The notes beneath the pieces are model-generated. The model searched no databases. It had not been told where the DNA came from and worked only from the letters and a program-made list of their open reading frames with translations. A stretch of DNA of 64,000 bases from Locusta migratoria. Lineage: Eukaryota; Arthropoda; Insecta; Orthoptera; Acrididae. Numbering within the stretch: position 1 is the stretch's first letter; the number at the start of each line of letters is the position of its first letter. The position numbers were made by a program, and so were the translations under genes. The stretch lies in the NCBI GenBank assembly GCA_026315105.1, contig CM048747.1:277527491-277591490 (forward strand), given 5' to 3'. Of this stretch, positions 21,906 through 34,029 are shown piece by piece.

Positions 21906-23217
21906 TATATATTAATCTCCAATAAGAATTTTTTGAAGTGTTGTTCGAAGGTTTAAAGTATGAATGGCCGTTTCAGGTAAGGAGAGGAAATTAGTGAGCA
22001 GACAAGATAACGACTCGTCACCTTTCGCAAAACATTAGCAAATCATGTTAATGAGCTTTTCATACTAATTTGCAATACTGAGCGCGTGTAAAAAGTGTAA
22101 ATGAAGGACCAACATGCAGCAATGGTCACAGAAAGGTAGGAATCGATTACTGTTGTGCAGAAGGTGTACTAGTGTATGCAACTCCGAAGAGGAGACAGAG
22201 GAGAAAGTAGTCCTCATTACATCAGAAACAGAAGCTAAACTGAATGAAAAGAAATATAAAAAAAAGAAAGGAAAACACACAAAAATTGCGTGACAAATCG
22301 GGGACCAAGGGAGACGAAAACAACAAAATAAATGTGATGAGGCACTCCTTAATAAATCAACATCAGTCAACTATACTGTAGACGACGACAACGATCATGA
22401 TTTCGTTAGAGAGGAACTATGTAAAATCTGCAATGACTGTGGTAAATTTGGAACTTTATATGGTTCTCCATGTTGTCGGCACGTACGAATTGCAAAGAAA
22501 ATGTATGTGACTTCTGTGCTTAAAACGATTTCTTTATGTTCATCCATTTGTTTTTCTTCGTCAAATTACCTGCTGACATTCGTCATCTTACCCGCAAACG
22601 AGGTAATATGACGAGTTTGACATCATTTGAAAAAAGGCAAAGTAATCGCCAAAAATGTTACATTTAGAAAAACTACGAACTGTGTAGTTGATTTGTCTAA
22701 AGTATTCATGTAGGAGATAGGTTTAAAATAAGTAAATAAAAGATATTCGGAAGCTTACTGTCGTCATCTTACCCCCACCCCCCCCCTCCCTTTCCCCTAC
22801 ATACATCGCGTGAAAAACCCAAGAAAAGAAATTACAGATCGTATGGATGTTTACTGGCAGTTAATCTTCATAAGCTCCCTTCGAGAGCGTGGGAAATGAT
22901 ATTGGTGCTAACAGTAAACCTCCGCTATAAACCATAATCTGACTTGTGAGATGTATATGTCGCTATAGATGCATGTAAGTCGCTTACAGTGATAGCGATA
23001 ACAAGGTACAAAAGGGCAGTGTATCGGTGGAGCTGCACCACGTTAATCAACAGACTTTGGACGCGGAAAAGTAGTTGCAGCCAGTCGCACGGGAATTCAG
23101 TATTCGGAGACTTCAGTATTCGGAGAACCACAGGGATAAGGCCCGGCGCACACTTGACGCAGCAGAGGCAGAGACACGGAGCATGGCCTCTGCAGGTCAG
23201 CGCACACTTCCGCAGCA
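21906..23217. other. Unassigned
   Basis: No feature recognised. It includes a C-rich run near 22776-22795. At 23088-23135, 'CAGTATTCGGAGA' occurs twice in a short tandem. Confidence 0.4.
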
Positions 23218-23225
23218 CTGGCAGA

Positions 23226-24364
23226 TAGAGTTGGCTACGGTTTCATGGTTTCGAAACCAGGTTTCGATACACACAACAGTTTCAGGGTTTCAAAACCGGC
23301 ATCTTTCTCGGTTTCGAAACCATGCGGTTTCATTCCATTCTGTTTCGGATCACAATCGCGGTCGATTGTCGATACACTGAAACCGTTTCTTCTTGTCGGT
23401 TTCACGGTTTCGTGTCGGTTTCGCGGTTTCGTGTCGGTTTCACAACACCGGTGTTTCAAACCACTAATGCAGAAAGGCGGTACAGGCTAATGGTATCGAA
23501 ATGTGGTGTTTCATTTTACTGAAGAGAGTGTCAAATAGTAGTTGACACTCGTGAGTCTGCAGCTTATGATTACTGAAATCAAGATTCGTTTGCAAGTGAC
23601 TGCTGTATTCCGAAATGACATAATGCCTGCTTTATAAATGTAAAAGAACAATAAACCAACGTTCACTATTTGCATTGAAGTAACCACTTAAATTCTAGGT
23701 TTATCTACCTTATTAAAAACACGAGTGAAACTACATTTTTTAAAATAAGATACAGCATGAAGCCTGAAATGACATTTTTTATACGAACAAGGGTACATTG
23801 CATATTTAATCTCGTGTTAAAGAGTTAGTTTCTTATGAGTAAAAACGATGTTACCTCCAATCGTTATAATTTTTCGACTGTCATGTTAAAGGAATTGCGG
23901 CGGTGGTGTAACGGCCAAGACTTAGAAATTGTGAACTTGTCTCTTATTTTATTATTTTTGTAATTCCATAGCATTATATGTGATTATTTAGTGTGCCCTT
24001 TATTCCCTATAATTTATTTAGTATGTATAGAAAGTAGCATTTATGATCCATCACTGTAATATGTGTACCATATTGTAGTTTGTGAGTTCCTAGCGGAGTA
24101 AACTTTTACCTACCATACCGGCGGCCTCGTGTGACTATGTTGGCAACATCAACAACACGGGAGAAAATCTTTATCAACATGTTTCGTACAGACCAAAAAG
24201 TAAATATATACTCTATAGTTGACAGGTTCTTGTATGTACCCTTGTCCACATAGTCAAAAATATTGCCCTCCTAGAACGAAGATTTCAGGATAAAACATAC
24301 AGTGCTTCACGGTACGGTTTCATTGGTTTCGAAACCGCCAGATGTTTCAATTATCCCATCTCTA
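23226..24364. mobile_element. Non-autonomous hAT-like element with GGTTTCGAAACC arrays
   Basis: It starts TAGAGTTGG and ends (other strand) TAGAGATGGG, the usual hAT terminal form. Flanking 8-bp repeats CTGGCAGA (23218-23225) and CTGACAGA (24365-24372) differ at one base. The left 230 bp hold many GGTTTCG/CGAAACC motifs in both orientations, and one more lies near the right end at about 24326-24340. It has no transposase. Length 1139 bp. Confidence 0.75.
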
Positions 24365-24390
24365 CTGACAGAGGGGGGGGGGGGCAGCAC

Positions 24391-25358
24391 TAGAGCTGGG
24401 TTTGAACATGACTCGAACTGTTCGAAGAATTTACGTCACAGTTCGGGAAATCTCGGGAAATGTTCGAACATTCGATCACGTCGCTATCTAGAAATGTCAG
24501 GAGAGCTCTACGATTTACAACGATGATATTAATAAATCTTTCCTGTGCTCTGCAGTTTACGATTTATAACTAACATAGGGTGTCATTAATGTATTATAGG
24601 GGTTGATAAGTGTGAAATTTCGACTATAGTAACTCCTAGGATAAAGGTCATAAGTAAAAACAGTAGCGAATATAGGCTATAAGTAAACGATAGTAATTGC
24701 GATTTAAAATTCTAGTGCTGCGATCTAGCGACGCCTGTTGATGCTGCGTACACAGCAGCTCATGCACCGTTTATTCAAAGGTCGCAATCAGTTCACTTTA
24801 TTTCCGTTACTGAGTATTAAATTTCTAATGTTTTCCCTATTTCATCTCTTTTAATCTTGTTTTCAAGGCGATTAAAATGTGGTTACATTCTTATGTTACT
24901 GTACCGTATTAACAGGGAATGGAATGGTCATTTCCAAGCTATCTCTTATAATCACGTTAAACGTAATTTCTACTTAGGAAAGATTCACATTTTTTTTCAT
25001 AGAATGTTAGCCGTCAGTAATGAGGTGCAGTAGCTCTGTTCTAGTAGCAGATATTTTGTTTATCAATGGATCATATCTTGCAGTGACACCAGACACATAC
25101 GTATGTACTGTTTTAAACAAAATATACAGTTCTTTCATAGTGTTGCCCTTCTTTTACTTTACATTTACTTCCTATGAAATTAGTTCTGAGCAAAGCGATA
25201 GCCCGCCAACTTTAAAATTTCCCTTGTATCGTTGGCTGATACGCAGCGCCACTCATTTATCATCAGAGTGTTCGAACAGTTCGATACTGTATAGAGTTTT
25301 CCGCTGTATCGGGAAATCCCGAGCACGTTCGAACGCGAGTATCATTTGCCTAACCCTA
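24391..25358. mobile_element. Non-autonomous hAT-like element (968 bp)
   Basis: The left end TAGAGCTGGGTTTGAAC and the right end (other strand) TAGGGTTAGGCAAATG are hAT-like. The flanks carry a perfect 8-bp duplication GGCAGCAC (24383-24390 and 25359-25366). Subterminal GTTCGAAC and TCGGGAAAT motifs occur at both ends in inverted orientation. No coding capacity is recognised. It lies only 26 bp from the previous hAT-like element, whose right duplication and a G-run fill the gap. Confidence 0.8.
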
Positions 25359-25366
25359 GGCAGCAC

Positions 25367-25429
25367 AGCTTGCAACGCTTACACAAATACAGCACGTACT
25401 GATTTAATTCCTGAACCTCCTTCAAAACT

Positions 25430-25515
<86 letters not shown>

Positions 25516-26920
25516 CTGTATTCTGATAATGTGAGTATAAGAGCAGTGAAAGGCCTGTTGAGCAACAGGCAAAAGTGACGAATATATGGCGAACTTGTCT
25601 GGTCTATGGAAGTTCATTATAAGCTCTTGATCTATTCCGACTACACAGATGGCAGTTCAAGGAGAGCCACATGTTGAGTAAGAAAGACTTAACCGAGATG
25701 AAAAATACGGATATGTTTTAGGAATGTAATTAAAATCAGATTTATTTTTCTCCCATTTCTTTTATAATTAAGAAAAACAAGTCTCTCCAAATTCAATAAT
25801 TGAAAGAACCTTTATACAACTGACATATTTAACCACGATTCTTGTGCAGTATATACGATCAGAAGCACTTTTCTTCTCGGTGACACCTGATATGCTTTCC
25901 AAGTGTCTTACATTGAAAGATATATCGATATGAAAAATGTTTGCAGACCATAGTTTCCTTGTTTAACTGCAAAGTGTTTCCTTTATTCGTAGCTCTTCCA
26001 TGGTCCTGAGTACTAAAATATTGACGTCTGCTTTTTTCTTTTTCTTTGATGTCAGCTATACTTGTATGTCCAGTATTTTATTACATTGCATTCCTATTTT
26101 GTCTCTGTCATTATTACTAATAATAATTACCATCAGCAGCCAACATATTTGTTAGTAATTAGTGAAGCTGTGCTAATATTTTTGCAATTGTTGATTTTCT
26201 GAAAGTAGTATAGAGTTCAGGAGGACGAGACTGACGAGAGACGTTCCTAGCATCATCTATGTTTTAGCAGTTGGCTGAAGCTCCACGAAGGGGTGAACAT
26301 TGTGTTTCAAGAAATGGAAGAAGGTCCCTGATGGTAAAAAACTTCGTTGCACGCCATTTATGGTTTCGCCGAACGTATCATTCAGTAGTAACTGGAAGTT
26401 TAGCTTACATAGTGCTGTAATGCCTGCCACAAAGTTTACTGATACCACGGACTATAGACCGTAAAAATACACAATCACCATCTTCAGTTTATAACTCTCC
26501 GTGTCTTTCTGTTTCAGTAAGCTATTCATTTCCAGCTTGGGTCTGTATCGGCAGCATACGAAGAAGAGAGACACGAGGCAGCTCCGCACTCGACACAGCA
26601 GGCGGCAACAGCCGCGCGTGTGGCGGCGCGTAGCAGCCGACCGCGTCGCGTAAAACGTATCTCACGTATTTTCTCGAGAATGGAAAGAGGTGTGGCTCTC
26701 CTTCCACCATTAAAAACAATTTCGATATGTTAGCTACATTTCGCACGCAGTAATGTATGGTGTAAAACGCACCAAACGCAATCTGGTCAGCGGCTACATT
26801 TTTCACTGCAAAAATCTTCAAAACATGCGCGGCGTTGTACTTTATTGGCCCACTTTAGGTTACGGTAGTAAGACTAAAAGTGGGCCTTTGTGTTCGTCTT
26901 TTGACAGCTCGAAATTTAAA
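25367..26920. other. Unassigned, with (TA)n(TG)n
   Basis: A microsatellite of TA at 25435-25500 followed by TG at 25501-25515. No supportable gene in the rest. A short inverted repeat GGCCCACTTTA / TAAAAGTGGGCC lies at about 26848-26886. Confidence 0.45.
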
Positions 26921-26930
26921 TGAAAATAAC

Positions 26931-27120
26931 GGCCGGCTGCGGTGGCCGAGGGGACTGAGGCGCTTCAGTCACGGTCTGCACGGCCCCTACGGTCGGGGGT
27001 TCGAATCCCCCCTCGGGCATGGATATTTGTGCCGTCCTTAGTTGTAGCTAGATTATAAGTAGTTTGTAAGTTTAGGGACTGATGACCTCTTAATTAAGTC
27101 CCATAAAATTGACTAACATT
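26931..27120 (+). repeat. tRNA-derived SINE, complete copy
   Basis: Plus orientation, from GGCCGGCTGCGGTGGCCGAG through the B box to a tail ending in ACTAACATT. It has a perfect 10-bp target duplication TGAAAATAAC (26921-26930, 27121-27130). The tail reads GATGACCTCTTAATTAAG, a variant of the consensus GATGACCCCGTAGTTAAG. Confidence 0.9.
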
Positions 27121-27130
27121 TGAAAATAAC

Positions 27131-27999
27131 CGCTTAACTATTCATCTGACACATAAATTGAATAACCGAATTTGTAGAGGAGAATATTCTCTACAACTTT
27201 CCTCTCTTATGCTTTTTTTTCATATCTCGTAGCTTTTCAAAGATATTTGCAAAAATAACGACGATTTTTGGATGTCTGTCTGTCTGTCCGTAACGTGTTC
27301 CCTGTTTTTAAGACGAACCGTTCAACCGACCAGCACCAAATTTTACAGACATGATTGTAGGCCGCCAGAGACCAGAACCTCCCTTTTTCAAATTTTTTGG
27401 ACAAAAAATACGGTAGTAAAACCAAAACACCTTTTTTTGCCTCACACCACGGTTAACCCTTTGAGTCACACAAATACTTCTAGATATAATAGGCATTGAA
27501 ATTTTTTATCCTTCTTTATTGCCTTAATGGACCACATTACAATTTAAAAAAATAATTTTCAGTTTTTATGAAAAATATACAGAGATATTTTCACTGTGAA
27601 ATCATGATAACGCAAGGGATTTTTCAATGTCTTTCATAGAGTCCACTAATTTTTAATTCTTAACATTTATTATTACTCTAATGTCTCATTTTATTTCATT
27701 TTTTAAACTGCATTCAAAACAAATTTTTTGCTTTCGCAAAATTTCTAAGTACATTACAGACAGCACATCTTTTTTGTTTCTCATGATGTTCCCAAAAATC
27801 AGTTTTTTTATCAGTCAAGCAAAATACGACACAACCTCGTCCTATGTGGTTTCTCTTTTGAACTACAATTTGGACATCGTTTCGATTTGCTCTGAATAGG
27901 CAAAGACGGTTCATTCAATTGTCGTTCATTCTAAAAGTCTTTTTAGGCCTTAGGGCTTTAGGGTGGTTTCACAGTGAATCGCCTATGCCACAAGGGGAT
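27131..27999. other. Unassigned
   Basis: No gene identified. A TGTCTGTC array near 27271-27287 is followed by a translatable but unrecognised stretch, probably part of an interspersed repeat. Confidence 0.4.
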
Positions 28000-28009
28000 A
28001 CGACACAGC

Positions 28010-28421
28010 CGGCCGCGGTGGCCGAGGGGACTGCGGCGCGCCAGTCACGGTCTGCACGGCCACTACGGTCGGGGGTTCGAATTCCCCCTCGGGCATGGAT
28101 ATTTGTTCCGTCCTTAGTGCCGGCCGCGGTGGCCGAGGTGACTGAGGCGCTCCAGTCACGGTCAGCACGGCCACTACGGTCGGGGGTTCGAATCCCCCCT
28201 CGGGAATGGATATTTGTGCCGTCCTAGTTCGTAAGTAGTTCATAAGTAATTTGTAAGTTTAGGGACTGATGACCCCGTAGTTAAGTCCCATAAGCTTAAC
28301 AAACATTTGAACATTTTTTTCCGTCCTTAGTATTAGCTAGTTCGTAAGTAGTTTGTAAGTTTAGGGACTGATGACCCAGTAGTTAAGTCCCATAAACTCT
28401 ACAAACATTTGACCATTTGAC
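28010..28421 (+). repeat. SINE interrupted by a second SINE (outer copy)
   Basis: The outer copy runs 28010-28118 (head to CCGTCCTTAGT) and resumes at 28332-28421 (ATTAGCTAGTTCGTAAGTAG and tail). Its own flanks form an imperfect 10-bp duplication, ACGACACAGC (28000-28009) and ACGGCACAGC (28422-28431), which overlaps the tail end by a few bases. The break is explained exactly by the inner SINE. Confidence 0.85.
28119..28318 (+). repeat. SINE nested in SINE (inner copy)
   Basis: A complete SINE, head GCCGGCCGCGGTGGCCGAGG to tail ending ACATTTG-AACATTTT, inserted in the middle of another copy in the same orientation. A perfect 13-bp duplication TTCCGTCCTTAGT (28106-28118, 28319-28331), taken from the outer SINE itself, proves the order of insertion. 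Confidence 0.92.
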
Positions 28422-28431
28422 ACGGCACAGC

Positions 28432-29114
28432 AAGAGGTAGTTTCGCAGTGAAACCACTGTAACTCAAAGGGTTAATGCAGTGCCCGACGGCCTGCGGCGT
28501 AATGACAGAGAGCAGTGGCGTTTGCGTAAAGTCGTCAGTGCTGACAGACAAGCATACCCTCCCCCCTCACCCATGACATAACTCCAGAAATGAATATGGG
28601 ACACACGAGAAACGTATCTGTAGCACACTGCGGCGTAATTTAGCGTTATTGGGCTATGGCAGCAAAGAACCCCCTCCCCCCCACCTACACCGGAGATGTT
28701 AGGTTCTGTTTTGCCATTTAATATTGAAATTAAGTATCTTTTATTTCACGTTTTGTAAATTGTTTTATAAAGCCCCCCCCCCCGCCCAGGCTGGCCAAAA
28801 GCACTAATTTTTCACACCCACACACTTCCCTAGAAATTTCAGTGAAGCTGTTTGCGTCATGACACCCCACTCATCCCTGTGGGCACCTATGCCGACTCGA
28901 GTGCCTTTCCTGTCTCTTGTGACAACGTTGTCGACGGGTCGTTAAACTAAACTTACTCCAAATTCGTGCATGAGCAATGCGACCATTTTGGATAACACAA
29001 TATAAGAAAACGATGCTAACAGGTCGCTGTGTGCGGTGCTAAATTAACAGAATTTATTTATTACTAGTTTCGGGCGTGGTCCATCCTGTTGAGATACACA
29101 ATCATGAATGCAAG
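28432..29114. other. Unassigned
   Basis: C-rich runs near 28669-28683 and 28772-28785. No gene or paired termini. Confidence 0.4.
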
Positions 29115-29122
29115 GTTTCTGC

Positions 29123-30549
29123 CAGTGGCGGCGCCTCATGTGTGTTCACTGGTTCACCGAACCCCAGAAAAAAAGCTCGTCATGAAAAAAAGTAAATAAA
29201 TAAAATAAAAAGTGTTTTTAAACTATCATTCTTCGTTTCGTTCTTCTGTCAGATCATCTTATATACACATTCAAAATATTTTTATCGCATGAGAAACGTT
29301 TTACGTCACGGTGTAGCGCGGCCGCCTAATATAGGTGACAGCGGCCGCAATGTTGCAATGCGCATGCGCAGCTGAGGTTCAAATTCTCTTCTGTGCACCC
29401 TGATGGCAGCATATGGGCGCCCCCACGGCAGGGAGGGACGAGAGGAACGCCGCTTTTAACATTGGCGTTTGAGCTGGTAGAGATGCCAGCTCCTGGCTAC
29501 TTCATATTTGTTTTTGGCGCATTGTTGATTTATCAAGAACACGTCAGTTTGGTAAAATATCTTATAATTATTAAAGACGAATCAACTGTAAAAGCCTTCA
29601 GAAGATACGAGCATGAATAATAATCAAGTCACTGCTCTCCATGTAGCAAAATTAGCTGCGCTGTTAGCAGCATTGAGGTGCGGTGTCGGGAATAACAATG
29701 ACTTTTGTATTGTTACTTGCCACATATCTTGAGACATTTTTGCAAATGTATCGCGATTTTGAGGGTAAACGATATTTATACTCTTCGTTGTAACAAATAT
29801 ATAACTGTTTGGGCCGCGTCGGAATAGCTGTGCCCACTGAGGCGCTCTGCTACGATGCGCGCGGCCGTTCCGCGTCGGAGGTTCCAGTGCTCCCTCGGGC
29901 ATGGTTGTTTGTGTTGTTCTTAGGATAAATTAGTTTAGGGACCGATGACCACTGCAGTTAGGTGTAGGTCCCATAACCTTACAAACATCTGAGCAACCTT
30001 TGCGCATGCGTAACGTCAGGAGTGGGTGCTCCTTACAGTGTCACATGACACGAGGGTGACTTGTCTTTTCATCGTAACAGATTCATTTTCTTACAGTCAC
30101 TTAACGGTGTAATCTGTTACTTACTGTGATTTAGTGTTCATGTGCAGATTTATATGTTCTTGGTGTTTATTATCAAAGAAAAATTAACAACGTTCAGTAT
30201 CTTTTAGAAACAAATATCTCAACTTTAACCTTGGAAGAAAAGTGTGAAATAAAGAAGCTTGGTACGCTGACGCCTCATCTCGAGTTGAAGGGAGCGCAAA
30301 CAAGCAGAGGTAAGACATTCTGCAGATCTTTTAACGAAAATACAGTATATGTGAAGGAGGGAGGGTGGCAGGGGTAAAACCGGGACGCTTTCCCCCGGCG
30401 ACACCCGCAGAGGTGTGCCAAATTGTCTCTTTGGACACCGAGGACAGGGGGAGGGGGTGGGGAGAGGATGGGGTGGTGGCGCCACTATTATCACGATCCG
30501 GCAGCGTGAGAAGTGAACCCCCAGTCATTCGAAGCAGCAGCCGCCACAG
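29123..30549 (+). mobile_element. hAT-like element, copy 1 of an inverted pair
   Basis: It begins CAGTGGCGGCGCCTCATGTG and ends in CAGCCGCCACAG. The 8-bp flanks GTTTCTGC (29115-29122) and GGTTCTGC (30550-30557) match at 7 of 8. Internal blocks such as GCATATGGGCGC and AACGCCGCTTTTAACATTGG match copy 2 on the opposite strand. No transposase is visible. It carries a divergent SINE at 29811-29994. Length 1427 bp. Confidence 0.78.
29811..29994 (+). repeat. Divergent SINE inside hAT-like copy 1
   Basis: The head GGGCCGCGTCGGAATAGC, a worn B box (GGAGGTTCCAGTGCTCCC), 'CTCGGGCATGG' and the tail 'GGGACCGATGACCACTGCAG' place it in the same superfamily but another subfamily. Comparison with hAT copy 2, which lacks it at the same point (after AACTGTTT), delimits it. 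Confidence 0.65.
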
Positions 30550-30557
30550 GGTTCTGC

Positions 30558-31019
30558 ACAGTCAATCATGAAACGACATTAAAATAAGACATACAAACCA
30601 CTGTACATTAAAACGAAAAAAAAAAAAATCCTAAAATAATGGGAAATTTACCCATGTCGTACAATAAAATAAACAATTAAAGGACATAAAGACGATTAAA
30701 ATTTTTAAAAGTAGCTTGGATACACTACATACGTCAAATATATGGTGGGGTTACACAAGATATGAATAAAGGAGTATATACTTTTTTTAAAAATAAAACC
30801 CACCAATATAAAAGTACATTTGTTTGTGAAAAATATTAAATTATATTAGAATCAAATGCCATGGTGGCAGGGTGAAAGGAATACATGAGAACAGCAGACC
30901 ACAATAAAATCATTGGACCGACAAATTTTCTAGTGATAAAACATGGCTTTCACAACTCTTAGCCTAAACCTGTTGCGTACCGAGTTGACTCAACTGCAAG
31001 CCTCCTTAGCCCTGGTTTA
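30558..31019. other. Spacer between the two hAT-like copies
   Basis: An AT-rich 460-bp interval with no feature recognised, lying between two inverted related elements. Confidence 0.45.
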
Positions 31020-31027
31020 TAACTGAC

Positions 31028-32540
31028 CAGTGGCGGCTGGTGCTTCAGATGTCCGGGGGTTCATTCACTTTCTTGAGTGCCGGATCTTGATTCAGGCGTC
31101 ACCCCCCCCCCCCCCCCCCCCCCTGCTCGGCATGCCAGGGTTTGTTCCCCCGCCCTTTTAGTTACATTTTCGATAAAAGATATGCAGAATGTCTTACCTC
31201 GGCTTGTTTGTGCTTGCTTCAACTCAAGATGAGGCGGTGGCCAACCAAGCTTCTTTATTTCACACTTTTGTTCCAAGCTGAAATCTGAGTAATTTGTTTC
31301 TTTGATAATAAAGACCAAAAACATAAGAATATGCACATGAACACTAATATGTTACGATGAAGAGACAAGCTACCTTTGGGTCACATGACACTGTAAGCAG
31401 CACCCACTCGTAACGTTACGCACGCACAAAGGCTGCTCTCCCCCACATCTTTTCAAACAGTTAAATATTTTGTTACAACGTAGAGTATAAATGTCCTTTA
31501 GTCTCAAAATCGCGACACATTTGCTAAAATGTCCAAAGATATGTGGCAAACAACAATACAAAAGTCATTGTTGTTCCCGTATGTGTTAAAAAGAAGATTG
31601 GGTTTTAAAGAAATTGCTTACAGTCAGTCTCAAACCCTCAACATTCGACAGTGCAGCTCGATGCCGCAAACCACACGGCTATTTTTGCTACGTGTAGAGT
31701 AGTGACTTCATTATTATTCATGATCGGATCTTCTGAAGGCTTTTACAGTTGATGTGTCTTTAATTTAAAGTTATATCTTACCGTATATCACGGGTTTTTG
31801 ATGAATCTTCAATGCGCCAAAAGCAAATATGAGGGGCGGATGTTACTTTCGTGGAGGATTTGCCCATGCACAAGGTGCGAAGTAGCTCCATTGTCGCCGG
31901 CCGCGGTGGCCGAGGAGACTGAGGCGCTTTAGTCACGGTCTGCACGGCCATTACGGTCGGGGGTTCGAATCCCCCCTCGGGCATGGATATTTGTGCCGTC
32001 CTAGTTCGTAAGTAGTTCATAAATAGTTTGTAAGTTTAGGGACTGATGACCCCGTAGTTAACTCCCATAAACTTTACAAACATTTGAACATTTTTGAGCT
32101 CCATTGTCTGTGCTTCGGGAAGATTCATAGTGCGTAACTGCCAGAGCTCGAGGTGCCAGGAGCTGGCGTCTCTACCAGCTCCAAAGCCAATGTTAAAAGC
32201 GGCGTTCCCCTTGCCCCTCCCTGCCGCGGGAGCGCCCATATGCTGCCTCCAGGGGGCTTAGAAGATAATTTGTACCTCAGCCGCACATGCGCATTGCAAC
32301 GCTGTGGCCACTGCCGCTTATATTAAGCGGACGAGCTACGATTCGTATACGTGCTGTCTCCGCGACGTAATGGGTTTCTCATGCGGTAAAAGTTGCATGT
32401 GCATATAAAATGATGTGAAAGAAGAGCGAAACAAAGAAACAGTTTAAAAACACTTTTTATTTTATTATTTACTTTTTTCACGACGAGCTTTTTTCCGGTG
32501 CTACACTGAAGCAGTGAACACATAGGAGGCGCCGCCACTG
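31028..32540 (-). mobile_element. hAT-like element, copy 2 of an inverted pair
   Basis: Its left end CAGTGGCGGCTGGTGCTTCA and right end (minus strand CAGTGGCGGCGCCTCCTATG) are hAT-like. The 8-bp flanks TAACTGAC (31020-31027) and TGACTGAC (32541-32548) differ at one base. It matches copy 1 in opposite orientation over most of its length. A SINE interrupts it at 31896-32096. A 20-plus C-run lies near 31100-31122. No transposase is seen. Confidence 0.8.
31896..32096 (+). repeat. SINE nested in hAT-like copy 2
   Basis: A complete plus-strand copy from GCCGGCCGCGGTGGCCGAGG to the tail ACATTTGAACATTTTTG, with a perfect 12-bp duplication AGCTCCATTGTC (31884-31895, 32097-32108). Confidence 0.92.
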
Positions 32541-32559
32541 TGACTGACTAATTTAATCG

Positions 32560-32775
32560 ACGTCAGCCAGAATTGGAAAGATGATGCCCATCGTTGTTGT
32601 TGCTCTACTAATATGTACCAAGAAGAATGACGTAAATCCTATAGTCTCTTGTTTGGCAGTGTTGTAAGTGAACATTAGAAAAGGCAACACCTCATCCCAG
32701 TTGCTGTGCTAGACGCTGGCCTCCTTAAGACATTCAGTGAGTCAATAGTTTCAAAGATGGTATGCAATCTTCAGG
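32560..32775 (-). pseudogene. gypsy-2 integrase, continuation beyond the mariner insertion
   Basis: The minus strand resumes with KIAYHL and LTECL and then NWDEVLPFLMFTYNTAKQET, the standard gypsy sequence after the AYHPQTNG--ER block. It therefore continues directly from the fragment at 36100, confirming one integrase gene split by the transposon. Confidence 0.7.
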
Positions 32776-33383
32776 TACCAGGTGATCAAAAAGTCAGTAT
32801 AAATTTGAAAACATAGTAAATCACGGAATAATGTAGATAGAGAGGTAAAAATTGACACACATGCTTGGAATGACATGGGTTTTATTAGAAGCAAAAAAAT
32901 AAGTAGATAAAAATAAAAAAGTTCAAAAAATGTCCCACAGATAGCGCTTCTGATCAGAAAAGCAATAATTAGCATAACAATTTCAGACAAAGCAATGATG
33001 ATGTTCTTTACAGGAAATGCTCAATATGTTCACCATCATTCCTCAACAATAGCTGTAATCGAGGAATAATGTTGTGAACAGCACTGTAAAGAATGTCCGG
33101 ACCTGTGGTGAGGCATTGGCGTCGGATGTTGTCTTTCAGCATCCCTAGAGATGTCGGTCGATCATGATAGACTTGCGACTTCAGGTAACCCCAAAACCAA
33201 TAATCGCACGGCTGAGGTCTGGGGACCTGGGAGGCCAAGCATGACGAAAGTGGCGGCTGAGCACACGATCATCACCAAACGATACGCGCAAGAGATCTTT
33301 CACGCATCTAGCTATATGGGGTGGAGCGCCATCCTGCATAAAAATCGTACCAAGGCCGTACCCAGAGGGGGGGGGGGGGGTCA

Positions 33384-33582
33384 AAAATGTTCAAATGTTT
33401 GTGGAGTCTATGGGACTTAACTACGGGATCATCAGTCCCTAAATTTACAAACTACTTATGAACTAGCTAATCCTAAGGACGTCACAAATATCCATGCCCG
33501 AGGGGGGATTCGAACCCCCGACCGTAGTGGCCGTGCAGACCGTGAATGGAGCGCCTCAGTCCCCTCAGCCACCGCGGCCGGC
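33384..33582 (-). repeat. SINE nested in the hAT-like insertion
   Basis: A complete minus copy, tail TCAAAAATGTTCAAATGTTT to head GCCACCGCGGCCGGC, with a G-run plus TCA on both sides (left GGGGGGTCA, right GGGGGGTCA) as the probable target duplication. It is the innermost of four nested insertions. Confidence 0.85.
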
Positions 33583-34029
33583 AGGGGGGTCAGAGGGGTT
33601 GAAACCCTCCATAAATTTTCCAAATATAATTATTTTTAAACATATAGGAATGGTATTTTCTCAAATTATAATTGATCTTCACAAGCAAATAACGAAGAGT
33701 TTCAAAACAATGTCTGATTCAACTTAAAACGGACATGTCAATATTTCATTATTTCCCATCAAAGGACTGACAATATGTAACTGAGAGTGCTACTGCGCAT
33801 GCGCGAGCAGTGGAGACGAGCTGCACTAGTAGTTGTAACGATAACTTGACGAATCGCCCCTAGCGCCGAAAACCGGCAATAGCTACAATGCGCACGTCAC
33901 GATGCTTTTTTTTCTGTAGCTGCCAGCATCGGCTACATAACAATCCGCGACTTCAGTAGCCTTTGCGCTGTTACGCTGTAATAGAGTCCACTTGGAGATA
34001 CATTTATCACAATAAAAAAGAATTGGCGC

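Noticed and set aside
25020..25617. Long frames with IYIYIY runs
   Set aside because: Translation of the (TA)n microsatellite. No domain.
26931..27015. A functional tRNA gene
   Set aside because: A and B boxes are present, but the segment is the head of a SINE with tail and target duplication. The same holds for all other B-box hits.
27272..27499. A small protein rich in Ser/Val/Cys (SVCLSVTCS)
   Set aside because: Produced by a TGTC microsatellite and adjoining repeat sequence.
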